Shown in pieces: positions 1 to 11,000 of a stretch of 64,000 nucleotides of DNA. This DNA is from Cannabis sativa. Its lineage: Eukaryota; Streptophyta; Magnoliopsida; Rosales; Cannabaceae. The stretch covers positions 71,816,600-71,880,599 of the forward strand of contig NC_083602.1 of the NCBI RefSeq assembly GCF_029168945.1, given 5' to 3'. The first letter of the stretch is position 1. Every line of letters begins with the position of its first letter. The notes beneath the pieces were generated by a model that was not told where the DNA came from, searched no databases, and worked only from the letters and a program-made list of their open reading frames with translations. Made by a program: the position numbers and the translations under genes.

Positions 1-890
1 GATTAAAGTCAGTTCTAATCCCAGGAACTTTAAAAACGTAAAACCACTTCGACTTCCAGTCACCCATGTTTGATACCATCCCCTCGACACCGTTTATTTC
101 AGAAGTCGCCCATTTACTAAAGCAATAGAAGCCGTTATGAAGACCCACGCTCTTTATGTCATAGAAGTAACTAAACTCCTCTACTGACGGTGCCCTATGG
201 GCATACTCCATGTACATCGCATAGAAAGCTAGTACAGTGCGATAACTGTTGGGTGTTAGCTGAAAGGGCGATACGTCATATCGCCTGAGAATGGCTGCGA
301 CGAAAGGATGAAATGGGACCGATACACCACATCGAAGAATGGGTATTGAGATGACCACGTCCTCTGTAGGGATGATCGCAGGGTTGGTGAACGGAAGATG
401 CGCTCTCTGAGATGGTTTGGGACGTTGAAACGCAAGTCGCAACAAATTCAACCTCACGAAGGTGGTGAAGTCAGATTTGGCGACCCTCGAGACTAAATCT
501 TCGCATGAGAAGGGTTCGTTCAATTGGGAGTCGTCGACCGAATCCGTCCCACTCCCTTCCGCTTCCTCTTCTTCCCCACCTGACTCACGGACCGGAGTGG
601 TCCATTCCTCCTCCACCTCCTCGACCTCGATGTCGGGAGCATGTCTCGTATGTATGAGGTAGTCGCGTGCTGACACTGGATTCGCTATCTCGGATATCGA
701 TTGTCCCAGGTTCAGCGAGCTCCTATACCATCCTCTCGATGTCTACAGAAGACATCGGACCTAACTCTATCTCCGCAGCCTCCATTTCGAAGATGTCCGT
801 AGGGAGAAAACTGTCTCTCTCTTGGTCCGACTCCCCGTCAAAGGCGCGACCTCCTGAGCCGAGCTGCTGGCTATCCGATAGATCGCTCAT
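1..890 (-). pseudogene. antisense extra gene, 'putative gypsy type transposon' domain (Transposase_28-like), broken, runs off the window
   Basis: Read on the minus strand from ATG at 890. The N-terminal ~100 residues are acidic and Ser/Glu-rich. From about 420 down to 1 the frame shows the hallmarks of Pfam PF04195: a PFHPF motif, RRYDVSPFQLTPNSYR, a Phe/Tyr-rich stretch, GFYCFSKW and a late GDWKSKWFYVF. Biochemical function is unknown; the family occurs in gag-like or extra ORFs of plant gypsy elements. The starting frame hits TAG at 725-723, while the domain continues in another frame from about 735, so one small indel near 723-740 breaks it. It continues past position 1. Family by eye, moderately sure. 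Confidence 0.6.
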
Positions 891-1857
891 CTGAAAGATA
901 GAAGATCTTTTCAGCGTGATGGATGTGTGAAAAAATAAAGGTAAGTGATCTCACCCGCAGTAGATTATAAAAGTCGCATTCGACAGGAAGGTCAAGCTCT
1001 ATGCGAAAACTGACCCTCCTATCAACATGCGAGAAGAAATGTAACTATCTTTGGGCAAGCAATTCACGCATCCTCGGTTGTGCGGTATACCTCCAGAAAC
1101 GGCTGGGCGTATCCCAGTGACTCAAGAGGTATGCATTTCCGAGCATAACCCTGAAGTTACTGGGAGACTCCCACCGTTTCGAGACTACCTATCAACCAAA
1201 GAGTACGGTCATTCGAGCATTAACGCACGTCAACAAATGGCTGGGTGTATCTCAGTATCTCAAGGGGCATATAATCGCATATATAGCCATTAGAATACTG
1301 TGACACACCCACCATTTGGAATGGCAATTAATGCTCTCACCACTCAGCCCGCGACATGTAAAGATCCTAAAAGATCTAGCTAATAGTTAAGCGGAAATAA
1401 GTCTTGGAAACATGCGATTATTCAAATTGTTCATCCGAACACCCGCGAACATTCAAGTTGTTCATCCGAATGTCCGCGAGCATTCGAGACGTGAATCAGT
1501 GCCTATGAATTGTATGTGGTTATGTCAATTTACAGGCCCTATACTATGAATATTGCCCAGTTTCATTGACCCAAAACACATAAATACCCACTAGCATACA
1601 CTCCTAAAAAGTCTTCGAAAAAATCCAAACCCAGAAAGTAAAGCGCAATTTCTCTAAAAACAAAAACGAAAAATGCAGAAAACTAACCTTTAGTTTTGAT
1701 TCCTGCAAACTGCTCTCGATCACGTCTGAAATTGGAAATGTTGTGAAAGCTGGCAGAAATCTGGGGATGAACCTTTTCTGAAATGTATGAACTAGAGGGA
1801 AGTTAAGAGAAAAGAGGGAAAATGGGGAAATTTGATTCGTATCAAAGCGTTTAAATA
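891..1857 (-). promoter_or_regulatory. promoter-like leader with probable 5'-UTR intron for the antisense gene
   Basis: On the minus strand a TATA-like TATTTAAA lies at about 1854-1847, followed by a pyrimidine-rich leader. An AAAG/GTTAGT donor-like site is near 1693-1685, and TCTATCTTTCAG, a good plant 3' splice site, ends directly before the ATG at 890. An ~800-bp intron in the 5' untranslated leader is inferred. The stretch has no coding ORF of its own and also contains the tandem repeats described separately. Confidence 0.4.
1417..1484. repeat. two-unit ~34-bp tandem repeat in the element's 3' region
   Basis: Two adjacent units share TTCATCCGAA and a CCGCGA(A/G)CATTC end. A looser pair lies upstream: GGCTGGGCGTATC at about 1101 and GGCTGGGTGTATC at about 1238, roughly 137 bp apart. 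Tat-type elements are known to build such arrays between pol and the 3' LTR. Confidence 0.6.
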
Positions 1858-2136
1858 CCCATATCCCTTATTAATTGGGATCATGACACGTGGCAGTCAG
1901 AATGCCTAAGGTCGCCCAATCTAACGGCCAATTATGGCCACGCCTACACGAAAACCGAAGGGTTTTGTGACGTGGCATCCTAGAGATAATAAAAATTAAT
2001 TATTACAGCCGTCATTTTTCGAAACCCTCGATGGGACAACCAAAAGGTCACCTCCTCGTGACAACCTTTCACCTGTCTCTCGAGTAATAGTTTCCCTCAG
2101 TGACCGCTCTAGTCACGTCGCGAAACTAGGGGCATG

Positions 2137-3004
2137 TGTTATAGTGAGATTTCTCTCACCTAGAAACTCGAGACCAGACTCCTCTTTAAAGGACACGTGT
2201 ATTCAGATTTCCAATGAAGGCTGAATGTCCGTGAGAGATGTCTCGAAGTTTAGACCTCGCGCAGGATAAAAATAGCGAGATACTGTAGGTGCGACTTAAG
2301 TCACACCGCATAACCATAATTCTCATCATGCAGGGTAGATCCAATTCGCATATGTCAGAACATGTGCGAGTGTCCCCCTCTATACCTCCGCGACAAGTAT
2401 AGAGACCAATGCCCTGTGATGCGGTTTTGGTCCCAGCGACCCAATAGCCCTAACAGACCAATATAAGTTCGCATGTCCAGATGTTACTAGCTTCAACATG
2501 CGACGTCTACAAAGGGCGATTACCTAATGACGCAGACGTTCCAAACGTATTGGCGACCCTACGAGCTCAACAGACGGAACATGAACGGTCAACTCGCAGA
2601 TGCGAAAGACGCATACGTTGATGAATTTAGTAACTGTCATACATTTATTAATGTTAACGTTGTTTGAGTTTAGTCATTGCAATTCAATGTGTAAATAATG
2701 GATTAACAATAAATGTGATCCTCATGTAACCGATTGGACACCTACTTTGTATATAAAGGGGTGATCCACCATGAAAATGGACCTACGAATCCTTTGCTAC
2801 AGTGGACTAAGCAGAACAAAATCTGACTGAACCACTATAATTCATCGTCTTATTTATTTTTTCCAGCCTTGTTGTTTATCCTCGCATTCCCATCCGAGTA
2901 CTCGCCATTTTAGGTTGAATACTCGCACTTGTCATCTCTCAAATAATTCCCTGTCTTACCGATTAAATTATACTTTTTGGTGTTGCGAAATTTGCTCGAC
3001 AACA
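2137..3004 (+). repeat. LTR, plus orientation, of the Tat-like element (boundaries inferred)
   Basis: Starts TGTTATAG just after a purine-rich AACTAGGGGCATG that could be the polypurine tract, and ends CTCGACAACA. A TATA box (TATATAAAGG) at about 2750-2760 lies some 610 bp in, followed by a transcript-leader-like stretch, the normal U3-R-U5 order. At 868 bp it is short for a gypsy LTR but within range. No second copy is in the window to confirm the ends. Confidence 0.4.
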
Positions 3005-3347
3005 ATTATTATTTGTTACTAATGGTTTATTGATTTTGTAGCAAATTTAAAAGAGAAAATAAATATTTTGGTATTTTTACCAAACTTTTGAAAGCAACAC
3101 TAAATGGATTCAACAAGCATATCAAGAGCAAAAGATTCATCAAGGGATCAACAACTCAAGACCCTATTCAAAAGAGGTCTTCAAAAGCCCAAAGTCAAAA
3201 GTCAACCCGAAAGTCAAAGTCAAAGTCAAAGTCAAGGTCAACTCTCGGGAAAAGTCAACATGGGATCAAAAAACATGCAAATCAAGCTAAGAGGCTCATC
3301 TACATCAAGACTACTCAAAATCAAATGGTATAAATTTACTTTAGTCT
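3005..3347. other. intergenic spacer with AAAGTC low-complexity repeat
   Basis: No gene. A run of AAAGTC hexamers lies at about 3210-3240. The overlapping short frames here encode Lys/Ser/Gln-rich peptides from that repeat and show no known domain. It may be the 3' non-coding part of the copia element whose LTR follows. Confidence 0.5.
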
Positions 3348-4430
3348 TGTTAAAATGATTTGCATAGCACACTAAGTTTTTTATAAATTTGAATTTTGGC
3401 CCATTCACTAACTTGTGCAACAAGCTTTCTCACACGATAGTTCAAAAAAATTTTTGATTGAATTTCTAAATTACATTTTGTTTAACTAAGGGAACAAAGT
3501 TGGAATTTCTGAAATCGGATAATCGAGTAAGAAGTTATGCGCGTTTAAGTCCCGAAAAATGGCATTTTTGCCTCTGGTCAGCCATCCGGAATTCCGGTTG
3601 GCATCCGGAATTCCGGTTGTAATCAATTCGGAATTCCGGTTCCCATCCGGACTTCCGGTTCACGGCTGACCTCACCTCGGGAAACGTGCTAACGGCTATA
3701 AACGGCTAGTTTTCTTTCAAACACTATATAAACTCGATTTTTCTTTCAAAAAATAAGTTGGTTGAGCATTTATTACAAACATCTAACCTATCTAAGTGAG
3801 ATTAAGGAGCTTCCAAGTTTGAAATCCAAACAAACACTTTTCACACACTTTGAGCCAAAATTTGATTTTATTCATCTTAAGTGTGCTTGCTTTTCACTCT
3901 AGGTTTCCATTGTATCATCATATTTCTAGAGTGATTTTAGCTTGTATATCAAACACATTTCCATATTGTGATTGAGGTGAGGTTGGCACCGGTATTGTAA
4001 ACAACCCGGTAATAGGGAGATTGGCACTTCAACAATCCGAGAAAGAGGTTAATAGTCCTCGGGGGTGCAAAACTATTGTAAGAGGTTTGGAAATACCTTG
4101 GTGAAAATTTCCCGGTTGTAAGGGTTAGTCAAGCCCGTTAACTTGGCTCGATATTGGAACTCAAAGCTAGGTCCATAGCTTTGAAGACCAAGGACGTAGG
4201 TGGCATAGCTCTACCGAACCTTGTAAAAATCGAGAGTTTGCATTTTCTAATCCTTAAACTCTTTACTTTACAAGTTTAATTATTTGTCTTAATATATTGC
4301 TTGCCATACTACTTGCTTTTACTTGATTAATTGACTAATTGCATAATTTTGTGTTAAAAGTTTTAATTTTCCGAAATTAGTTTAAATTTCCAATTCACCC
4401 CTCCTCTTGGAAACATATCTTGGGCTAACA
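3348..4430 (+). repeat. copia-type LTR remnant, probably solo (left end uncertain)
   Basis: A TATA box (ACTATATAAACTC, about 3724-3736) is followed by a transcribed-looking region rich in GGT/TTG steps and a right end typical of plant copia LTRs: CCAATTCACCCCTCCTCTTGG, then CTAACA at 4430. No primer site follows, so this is a solo or truncated LTR. The left end at TGTTAAAATG (3348) is a guess; flanking AGTCT and AGTTC are not a clean TSD. The U3 part carries four CCGGAATTCCGG-type palindromes. Confidence 0.4.
3586..3657. repeat. four imperfect copies of palindrome CCGGAATTCCGG
   Basis: Copies at 3586-3597 and 3605-3616 are perfect. Those at 3628-3639 (TCGGAATTCCGG) and 3646-3657 (CCGGACTTCCGG) differ by one base each. 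The cluster lies about 70-140 bp upstream of the TATA box. Confidence 0.85.
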
Positions 4431-4849
4431 AGTTCTTAGTTATTTATTGGAAGAAAAAACCTAATAACTATAGAAAAAAGAGAAGCAAGAAGAAGGAGGA
4501 GTTTTTTTTTTTTTTGTTCGTGTTACTTTTTTGTGTAATCGAAGTGAAAAGTCATGGTTGAAGAAGAAGCTCCAAATTTCTAAATCTTTTATTACAGAGG
4601 TAGAGAATACTCAACCTCTCAATGTCCTAAAAACTCAACCTTCTAACAAGGCCACCATTGAATATATCACTCAAGGAGGAGCCAAGTCTATTTGCAACAA
4701 CGGTGTTGCCGCCATTGTTCATGAAATTCTCAGGCTCCTCCATCAACGACAAAAGTAACAAAGGTGAACCCCATCGTGGGTGAGGGCTCTTACATCGACG
4801 ACTAGGGTGGCGATCTAAATAGGAGAAGAAAGGCTAAGGTGGAAATTTG
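4431..4849. other. unassigned DNA between two LTR remnants
   Basis: Contains a purine-rich stretch, a poly-T run near 4503-4516 and an open frame at 4531-4758 (75 aa, low complexity at its start, no domain I recognise). It could be host DNA or an old element piece. I do not call a gene. Confidence 0.4.
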
Positions 4850-6282
4850 TGTTGGAAATATTTTACGAGGATCTAGATTTACTAACAAGTATGTTGATTA
4901 ACATCCTAAATATGAATATCTCTAAAACAATGAAATTAAACACATAAGAGTTTAGAAAACCTTACATTGGTTGCAGTGGAATAATATGACTCCTTCCACT
5001 CAGATCTCTAACCCTTGTCCCTTTTTGTCGCGGAGTATTATCAAGATCTGAGCCTGGATCTCTTTCTCTCCTTCGGGTTTGGTTACCACCGTCTTACTCA
5101 CTATGATTGAGTACTTGACTTGCTATGTGTGGGCATGGCACTCTATCACTCAAGGTTCGAATATGGTGAAGAACAATGAAAGAGGTTTTCAAATCACTAT
5201 AGAAGGTGTCTCTCATCTACTAGTTGTCTGACATAGAAAACTATGTTTGATTTGGTTAAGGCATCAAGTGGATAAGTGAGAGCATCATGTTCCTTTTATA
5301 GTATTTCAACTAGGCCTTAGGACTGAATTATATGGATTAAAAAAGAATAAAATATTGGGCAAAAAATCACACTAAGGGCCAGCCATAAAGGACCAATCTC
5401 TAGTTACAATTTTGCCACTTTTTTTAACCACTTATTCTTCTTTCAATAATATTATATTTTCTAATTCAATCCTATATGCCAAAACTATTTATTTAATAAT
5501 TATATTAATAAATTTACTATTTTTATTATTTATTAATTAGACCATACAAAGTCTCTTAATTAACAAATACATTCCAAAACTTCTTTTCTTCACAATTAAG
5601 TCATTGCTTAGTGAAAATTCATAAATAAGACATAGTCTAATTTTAGAATTATAATTGATTAATTAAAATCAATTGACTGAGTCTGTAAGTAGTATTATCT
5701 CAACTAGTGAGGGGACTGTGGACCTATATAACCGAGCATTCAATAAGTAGATCTAGAATTTACCAAGTAAATTCTTTAACTTATTAATTTTGTCTTGCGC
5801 CACTATAGATTTGGAATTGAATAACACTCTCAATTATATAAAATGTTCTATATGTACCACGATATAGATACGTTATGATTATATTGTTACAATCCTAATA
5901 GTCAAAGATCCTCTATAGATGATCTACACTGAATATGGTCAAATTTACCGTTCTACCATTTAATGTATTTTATCCTTAAAACACTTAGCCACCTATAAAT
6001 GATACTTCAGTAAACTAATATAATTACTGAAATGATGCCTCAATCATTTATCTCTATTCAGCCAAGCTCGAAAGAAATCACCGTTTCACTTCTAAATACT
6101 TATAGAAGCTATAGATTCCATATCTATGATCAGTGCTCCCACTCAATTGAACTACCATGTTCCCAAGATGTAAATATTCGCCAAAACCATTAGTTAGCAT
6201 CCACGAACAACTTGAAGAACATGAATAATACAACTAAGTTGAACCTAACCATATCAGGATTAAGATCCATAGACCTAAGAAC
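4850..6282 (-). repeat. truncated, divergent family-A LTR
   Basis: Begins TGTTGGAAATATTTTACGAGG, the minus-strand terminus of family A, and follows that LTR for ~1.4 kb through its TATATAACCGAGC segment. It stops at the left end of element A1 without the ...CCCAACA terminus. Many differences from the other copies mark it as an older subfamily member. The missing end is not found beyond A1 at 16224, so it was lost rather than split. Confidence 0.75.
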
Positions 6283-8452
6283 TGTTGGAAATTATTTTAC
6301 CAGGATCTTAGATCTACTCACAAGTATGTTGATTAACACCCTAAATATGAACTTTCTAAAACGATGAAATAAACACATATAATGTTTAGGAAACCTTACA
6401 TTCGGTGCAGCGGAATAATATGACTGCTTCCGTTCAGATATCTAGCCCTTGATTCCTTTCTGTAGCAGAGCATTATCAATATCTGAACCTGGATCTCTTT
6501 CTCTGATTCTTTAGTGCTGAAACTCCTTCTTGCTGAAAGTCTTTCTTCACGATCTTCCTTACTATGATTAAGGTATCACTTGTTGTGTGTGGGCACTACT
6601 CTAACACTAAGAATTTCAAAATCTCAAGGAGGAAGAGAGAGAGAGAGTGGGTTCGGATAGGGAGAGAGAGAGGCTCGGTTTTTTCTGAATGAAAAGTCAG
6701 AAGAAAAGTGTGTAATTTTCCTGAAGCCTTCACTATCTATTTATAGCATTCCACTAGGGTTAGGTTTGAATTATTTGGCATTAAAATAATGAAAATATCA
6801 GTTTAAATTCCCTACAAAAGTGTTCGGCCATGCATAGTGGATTTGGGCCTCACTTTTTGCAATTTCGCAGTTTTATCTTTTCTGCATCTGATTTTCTCAA
6901 AAACGCCAATTTTCTAATTCAACCATTTAAATGCCAATTCTAACTATTTAATAACTATAAATAATTATTAAATAATATTGTCATTTATCATATTTATTAA
7001 TTGAACCATACAAAGTATCATAATTAACAAATATGCCCCTAAAACTCTTTCTTTACAATTTCGCCGTTACTTAGTGAAAAATTCACATATAGACATAGTC
7101 TAACTTGAGAATTATAATTGATTAATCAAAACCAATTATATGAGTCTTACAAGCAATATTATCTCAGCTAGTGCGGGGACCATGGGTCTATATAACCGAG
7201 CTTCCAATAAGTAGATCAAGAATTTATTACTAAAATTCACTAACTTATTAATTCTTCGTTGAATCCACGCATAGAACTTAGAATTGCACTCTCAGTATAT
7301 AGAATGCTCTGTATGTTCCACCATATAGACACATCATTAGTTATCCATTGTTATAATCCTAATTTGATCAATGATCCTCTATATGAATGATTAACACAGT
7401 AAAGGGATTTGATTACCGTTAAACCCTACAATGTATTTTATCCTTAAAACACTTAACCCCGTATAAATGATATTTCAGCTAAGTGAAATGAGATCTCCAC
7501 CATTTATTTCGTTAAGTCAAGCTCGAAGGAGATCATCCTTTACTTACTATTCGCCAGATAGAAGCTATAGATTCCGTGTTTATGTTAGCGCTCCCACTCA
7601 ATTGCACTACCGTGTTCCCAAAATGTATGTATCACCCTGACCTAAAAGTAGGCTTAACTAACAAATCAAAGAACACGAATAGCCTCTTGAGATTGAACCT
7701 AATCATAACAGGATTAAGATCCTTAAAACACTTAACCCCTTATAAATGATATTTCAGCTAAGTGAAATGAGATCTCCACCATTTATTTCGTTAAGTCAAG
7801 CTCGAAGGAGATCATCCTTTACTTACTATTCGCCAGATAGAAGCTATAGATTCCGTGTTTATGTTAGCGCTCCCACTCAATTGCACTACCGTGTTCCCAA
7901 AATGTATGTATCACCCTGACCTAAAAGTAGGCTTAACTAACAAATCAAAGAACACGAATAGCCTCTTGAGATTGAACCTAATCATAACAGGATTAAGATC
8001 ATTTGATCTAGGATTAACTAGGCGATATTGACTTGAATAGATATTACGGTAAGTTTAATAAATCTAAGTCAAAGTTCAATATCGGTCCCTTCCTATGCAT
8101 ACTCCATGCATCCAACCTGAGCTTTACTTTAACCAATGCTCTGGAAAGAACATAGCACTTCTCCAAATGCAAGTAAACTTTGTTGTAGATTATCATATCA
8201 GTAAAACCCTATGTCTGATAAATCTAGGAATCTTTATTCACATAGTCATGTTTACTTTCCAATGTGTTGACAGCACAATAAACAGGATCAAGTATGTGAA
8301 AAGGGTTTAAGATGATTTTATACATTATGTACATATATAATCATGAAATAAATCATGTGAACCATGCAACATTAAATGTTATTTCTGATCTATATTAATA
8401 AGTAAATCTGATTATATTGAAATGAGTTTTATTTAGGGCATAAAACCCAACA
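6283..8452 (-). repeat. 3' LTR of A1, with internal 279-bp tandem duplication
   Basis: Plus-strand reading starts TGTTGGAAATTATTTTACC and ends CATAAAACCCAACA. The 2170-bp length exceeds the ~1.9 kb of its partner because of a direct duplication at 7441-7998. Confidence 0.85.
7441..7998 (-). repeat. 279-bp direct duplication inside the LTR
   Basis: Unit one starts TCCTTAAAACACTTAACCCC at 7441 and unit two starts with nearly the same bases at 7720. They appear almost identical through AACAGGATTAAGATC. No other family-A LTR in the window has the second unit, so the event is private to this copy and recent. Confidence 0.9.
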
Positions 8453-8465
8453 AACTCCCACTTAC
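8453..8465 (-). promoter_or_regulatory. polypurine tract of A1
   Basis: The minus strand reads GTAAGTGGGAGTT directly before the 3' LTR's TGTTGGG. This is the expected plus-strand-DNA priming site. Element A2 has the same sequence at 22076. Confidence 0.7.
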
Positions 8466-8899
8466 ACTAATATAAAACAAAATGTGCATTTCAAATAACC
8501 TCAACACCTTGATATACAAATCAAGTGTAGTAGTAGTAAACTCCTCGTAATAGGATCTGAAAGGTTGAATTAAACACAACCTTTTCTCCACCATTACTCT
8601 TCCTTAATCACAAAATCATTGATAATGTGAAAATCCTCTCTATATGTCTACTCTCTTGGGATACTGGATTCTATACCTTTGGCAACTACTTTTTGTTTAA
8701 TCAGGAAATTAACACTAGTAGTTAAGGCAATTAGGAATGGTGCCAAAAATGTATAGAACTTTCCTTAGACTGAATAAGTACCTTTCCTGCAACTTTAACA
8801 TTCAGTCCCTTTCTGGTAGACCTAGAGACTTGAGATAGGTTCTTACACTTCTCCAAAATCACTATTCCACCCCCAGAGTAATCACCATCTTATCAGAAA

Positions 8900-9150
8900 G
8901 ATTTTCTAGCACAAAGGCAAATTTCGAAATCTGATATGGTGTAGTCTAAGAGTTTTAAACACACCCTTATAGACTAACATATAGTTCCTCTTCTTAATCT
9001 TAAGATTTACTTGATTATCTTCAAATGTTCTTCTCCTGGATTAATCTGATACCTACTCATTACTCCCACTCAACAGCAGGTGTCTGGTCTAAGGCATACA
9101 TTAAGCATATCTGAGACCTCTCACTGTTGATATAAGAAATTCTTTCATGG
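8900..9150 (-). pseudogene. copia reverse transcriptase/RNase H remnant in A1
   Basis: Degenerate counterpart of the better preserved stretch in A2: the minus strand matches its segment of the palm-to-RNase H junction of Tnt1-type copia polyproteins, with several stops. Compared with A2, about 630 bp of reverse transcriptase just upstream are missing at about 9165-9172, next to a duplicated CATGGCTTTATCT. Confidence 0.5.
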
Positions 9151-9608
9151 CTTTATCTTTCATGGCTTTATCTATTGACTATGGGATGGTCCACCCCTAA
9201 TCACTTAGAATAGCTAACAAACCATGGTTAACAGTTGTAGCTTTTCTTAAGATTTTGATTAGGTCATCCATGAATCTAGTAATGATTTACATTAAGTATA
9301 CAACCATTACATCATTTTGAAATTGTATTACCATAGAAGGAATTAGACAACGACTAGTAACTAATCATCAACATGCAACTCGAAATTTCTGGGGAGGTAA
9401 GTTTGGAATAATTCAAAAACCAAATTAATGATCTTTGAACTGCATATCTACTAACTATTTCTCCACCCCTATCAGTTCGCAAGATCTTTAACCACTTACC
9501 TTAATGATTTTAACCATTGCTAGAAATTTAAGAAATTTTTCAAACATTTCAAATTTCTTTGCATAAGGTATAATCTAGAGTGATCTTTTTAAGAATACAA
9601 CGAAAAAC

Positions 9609-9842
9609 TCATATCCACCCCTGAATGTACATCCATCTGCGAATGAGATGAACTACTTTCAGTGGATATAGGCATATTAACTCTTTGCAGAGATTGATCT
9701 TGTCAAATCCACTATGAACAAGATACAAATGCCATAGATTAATAAAAATGTGGTTTTGTCGTTTTGATGACTTAGGTATAGTTACATCAAAGAGTTCTTG
9801 GAATAGTGCAAGTGGATCCTGGTCACAGAATACTAAACTCAT
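9609..9842 (-). pseudogene. Gag-pre-integrase remnant of copia polyprotein in A1
   Basis: A 77-residue open frame contains NLWHLYLVHSGFDKINLCKE, which resembles the LWHxRLGHxxxxxIxxL core of the Gag-pre-integrase zinc-binding region preceding the integrase in copia polyproteins. The key second His is kept but Gly before it is changed to Val. It is a short relic, flanked by stops. Position between the primer-site side and the RT remnant fits a copia order. Confidence 0.5.
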
Positions 9843-10259
9843 ATTCCATACAGTTTGAATCCATAAATAGAAGATGGATATTAAACGCTTGGAAAGTTTA
9901 ACTGTATTCTTCCTGGAAATAGAAATATAAGAAAATTTCTATTTGGATTCTAAAATTAAAGTCAAAGGCTTAAATTTATACCAAATATAATGAGTAATTC
10001 TATCTTGGACCACCACTACTAATTTAACTCTAAGTCTGATTTGCCCATACAAGTAGGAGATTTCTAAGATTGAGGTTTTATATCAATTGGGAATAGAATT
10101 TCTTGATTATAATCATATGCGTCATTTAATTTCTTAAGAGAAAATATAGAATGACATGAAATGATTTATAGACCATTCATCCAATGATATGTTATTGAGC
10201 TAATTCGAAATGAATAAGCTAAGAGGAATTAGGATAATTTCGTTTATAAATAAGAATCC

Positions 10260-11000
10260 AACGATGCTTCGATTAGCGAGAGTCAAAGTAATCTTATTTA
10301 TATATAATTTTCTTGTTTCATATCGTAAAAATACTAGTCTAAGGTGTCATCAATTGATGAACAACTAGATGTCGCATATACAATATTTATCTTTCGAGAT
10401 CTAACACTATTATGAATGTCTAATGGTGAAAATCCACTAGGGATTTATCTCATTAGATAAACAAGCCAAGTTAGACCAACAATGAAGATTCGAAATTAAA
10501 CTACAATTTAATTATAGAAAATAACATGATTCAATATAAATTCATACACAATTCAGAAATTATTAAACATATAGCAGGTAGGAATGACAAGTGAAAATAC
10601 TAAAACATACAATCCTAAATAATTTTCAAGGTTTTGAACAAACATATCAGTGTCCCGTTTAGGCGAGAGTCAAAGCTACCATCCATTGAATAGAGTTGTC
10701 AGCTCATATAAAATGTTAAACATTCTAGCAACCTTTTATTCGATCAAGATTGGAATTCAGCGTTGTCCCGTTTAAGCGAGAGTCAAGGCAATTCTATCTT
10801 ATGAGCTTCCACCATTGTTTCGCAATTTGCAAGTCAAATATGGTCGCCACCATTAGGGTGATCCATACCATATAAAACACTTACAAACTACTTATCTTTC
10901 GAGATTAAACGGTGCGAAATTGCTAATGAACGTTCCTCCATTAGGGAGGATTACTCACTAAAACAAACGCGATGTAAAACCAACAATGGAGATCGAATAT
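10260..11000 (-). other. repetitive internal region of A1 with GCGAGAGTCAA motif
   Basis: GCGAGAGTCAA recurs at about 10276, 10663 and 10776, the last two following GTCCCGTTT. A longer diverged repeat pairs about 10380-10500 with about 10890-11000, both ending in ACCAACAATG(A/G)AGAT. The same layout is present in A2 (24480-25230). No reading frame survives. Confidence 0.5.

Larger units (their letters stand above)
1..3004 (+). mobile_element. 3' end of a Tat/Retand-like gypsy LTR retrotransposon (partial)
   Basis: The segment holds, in order, a minus-strand open frame, its promoter-like leader, a region with short tandem repeats and a plus-strand LTR. Tat-lineage gypsy elements (Grande, Retand) are known to carry an antisense extra gene between pol and the 3' LTR and a repeat-rich 3' untranslated region, which this order matches. 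The pol genes would lie left of the window and are not seen, so the lineage is inferred from layout alone. A separate minus-strand element beside an unrelated LTR is the alternative. Confidence 0.45.

Noticed and set aside
4531..4758. 75-aa frame as a host gene exon
   Set aside because: No recognisable domain, no convincing splice or promoter context, and position between transposon remnants.
8095..8310. A 70-85-residue open frame (MHTPCIQPELYFNQ...) recurring at 8095, 15866 and 56873
   Set aside because: It lies in family-A LTRs, antisense to LTR transcription, and differs in length and stops between copies. Its recurrence follows from the repeat itself.
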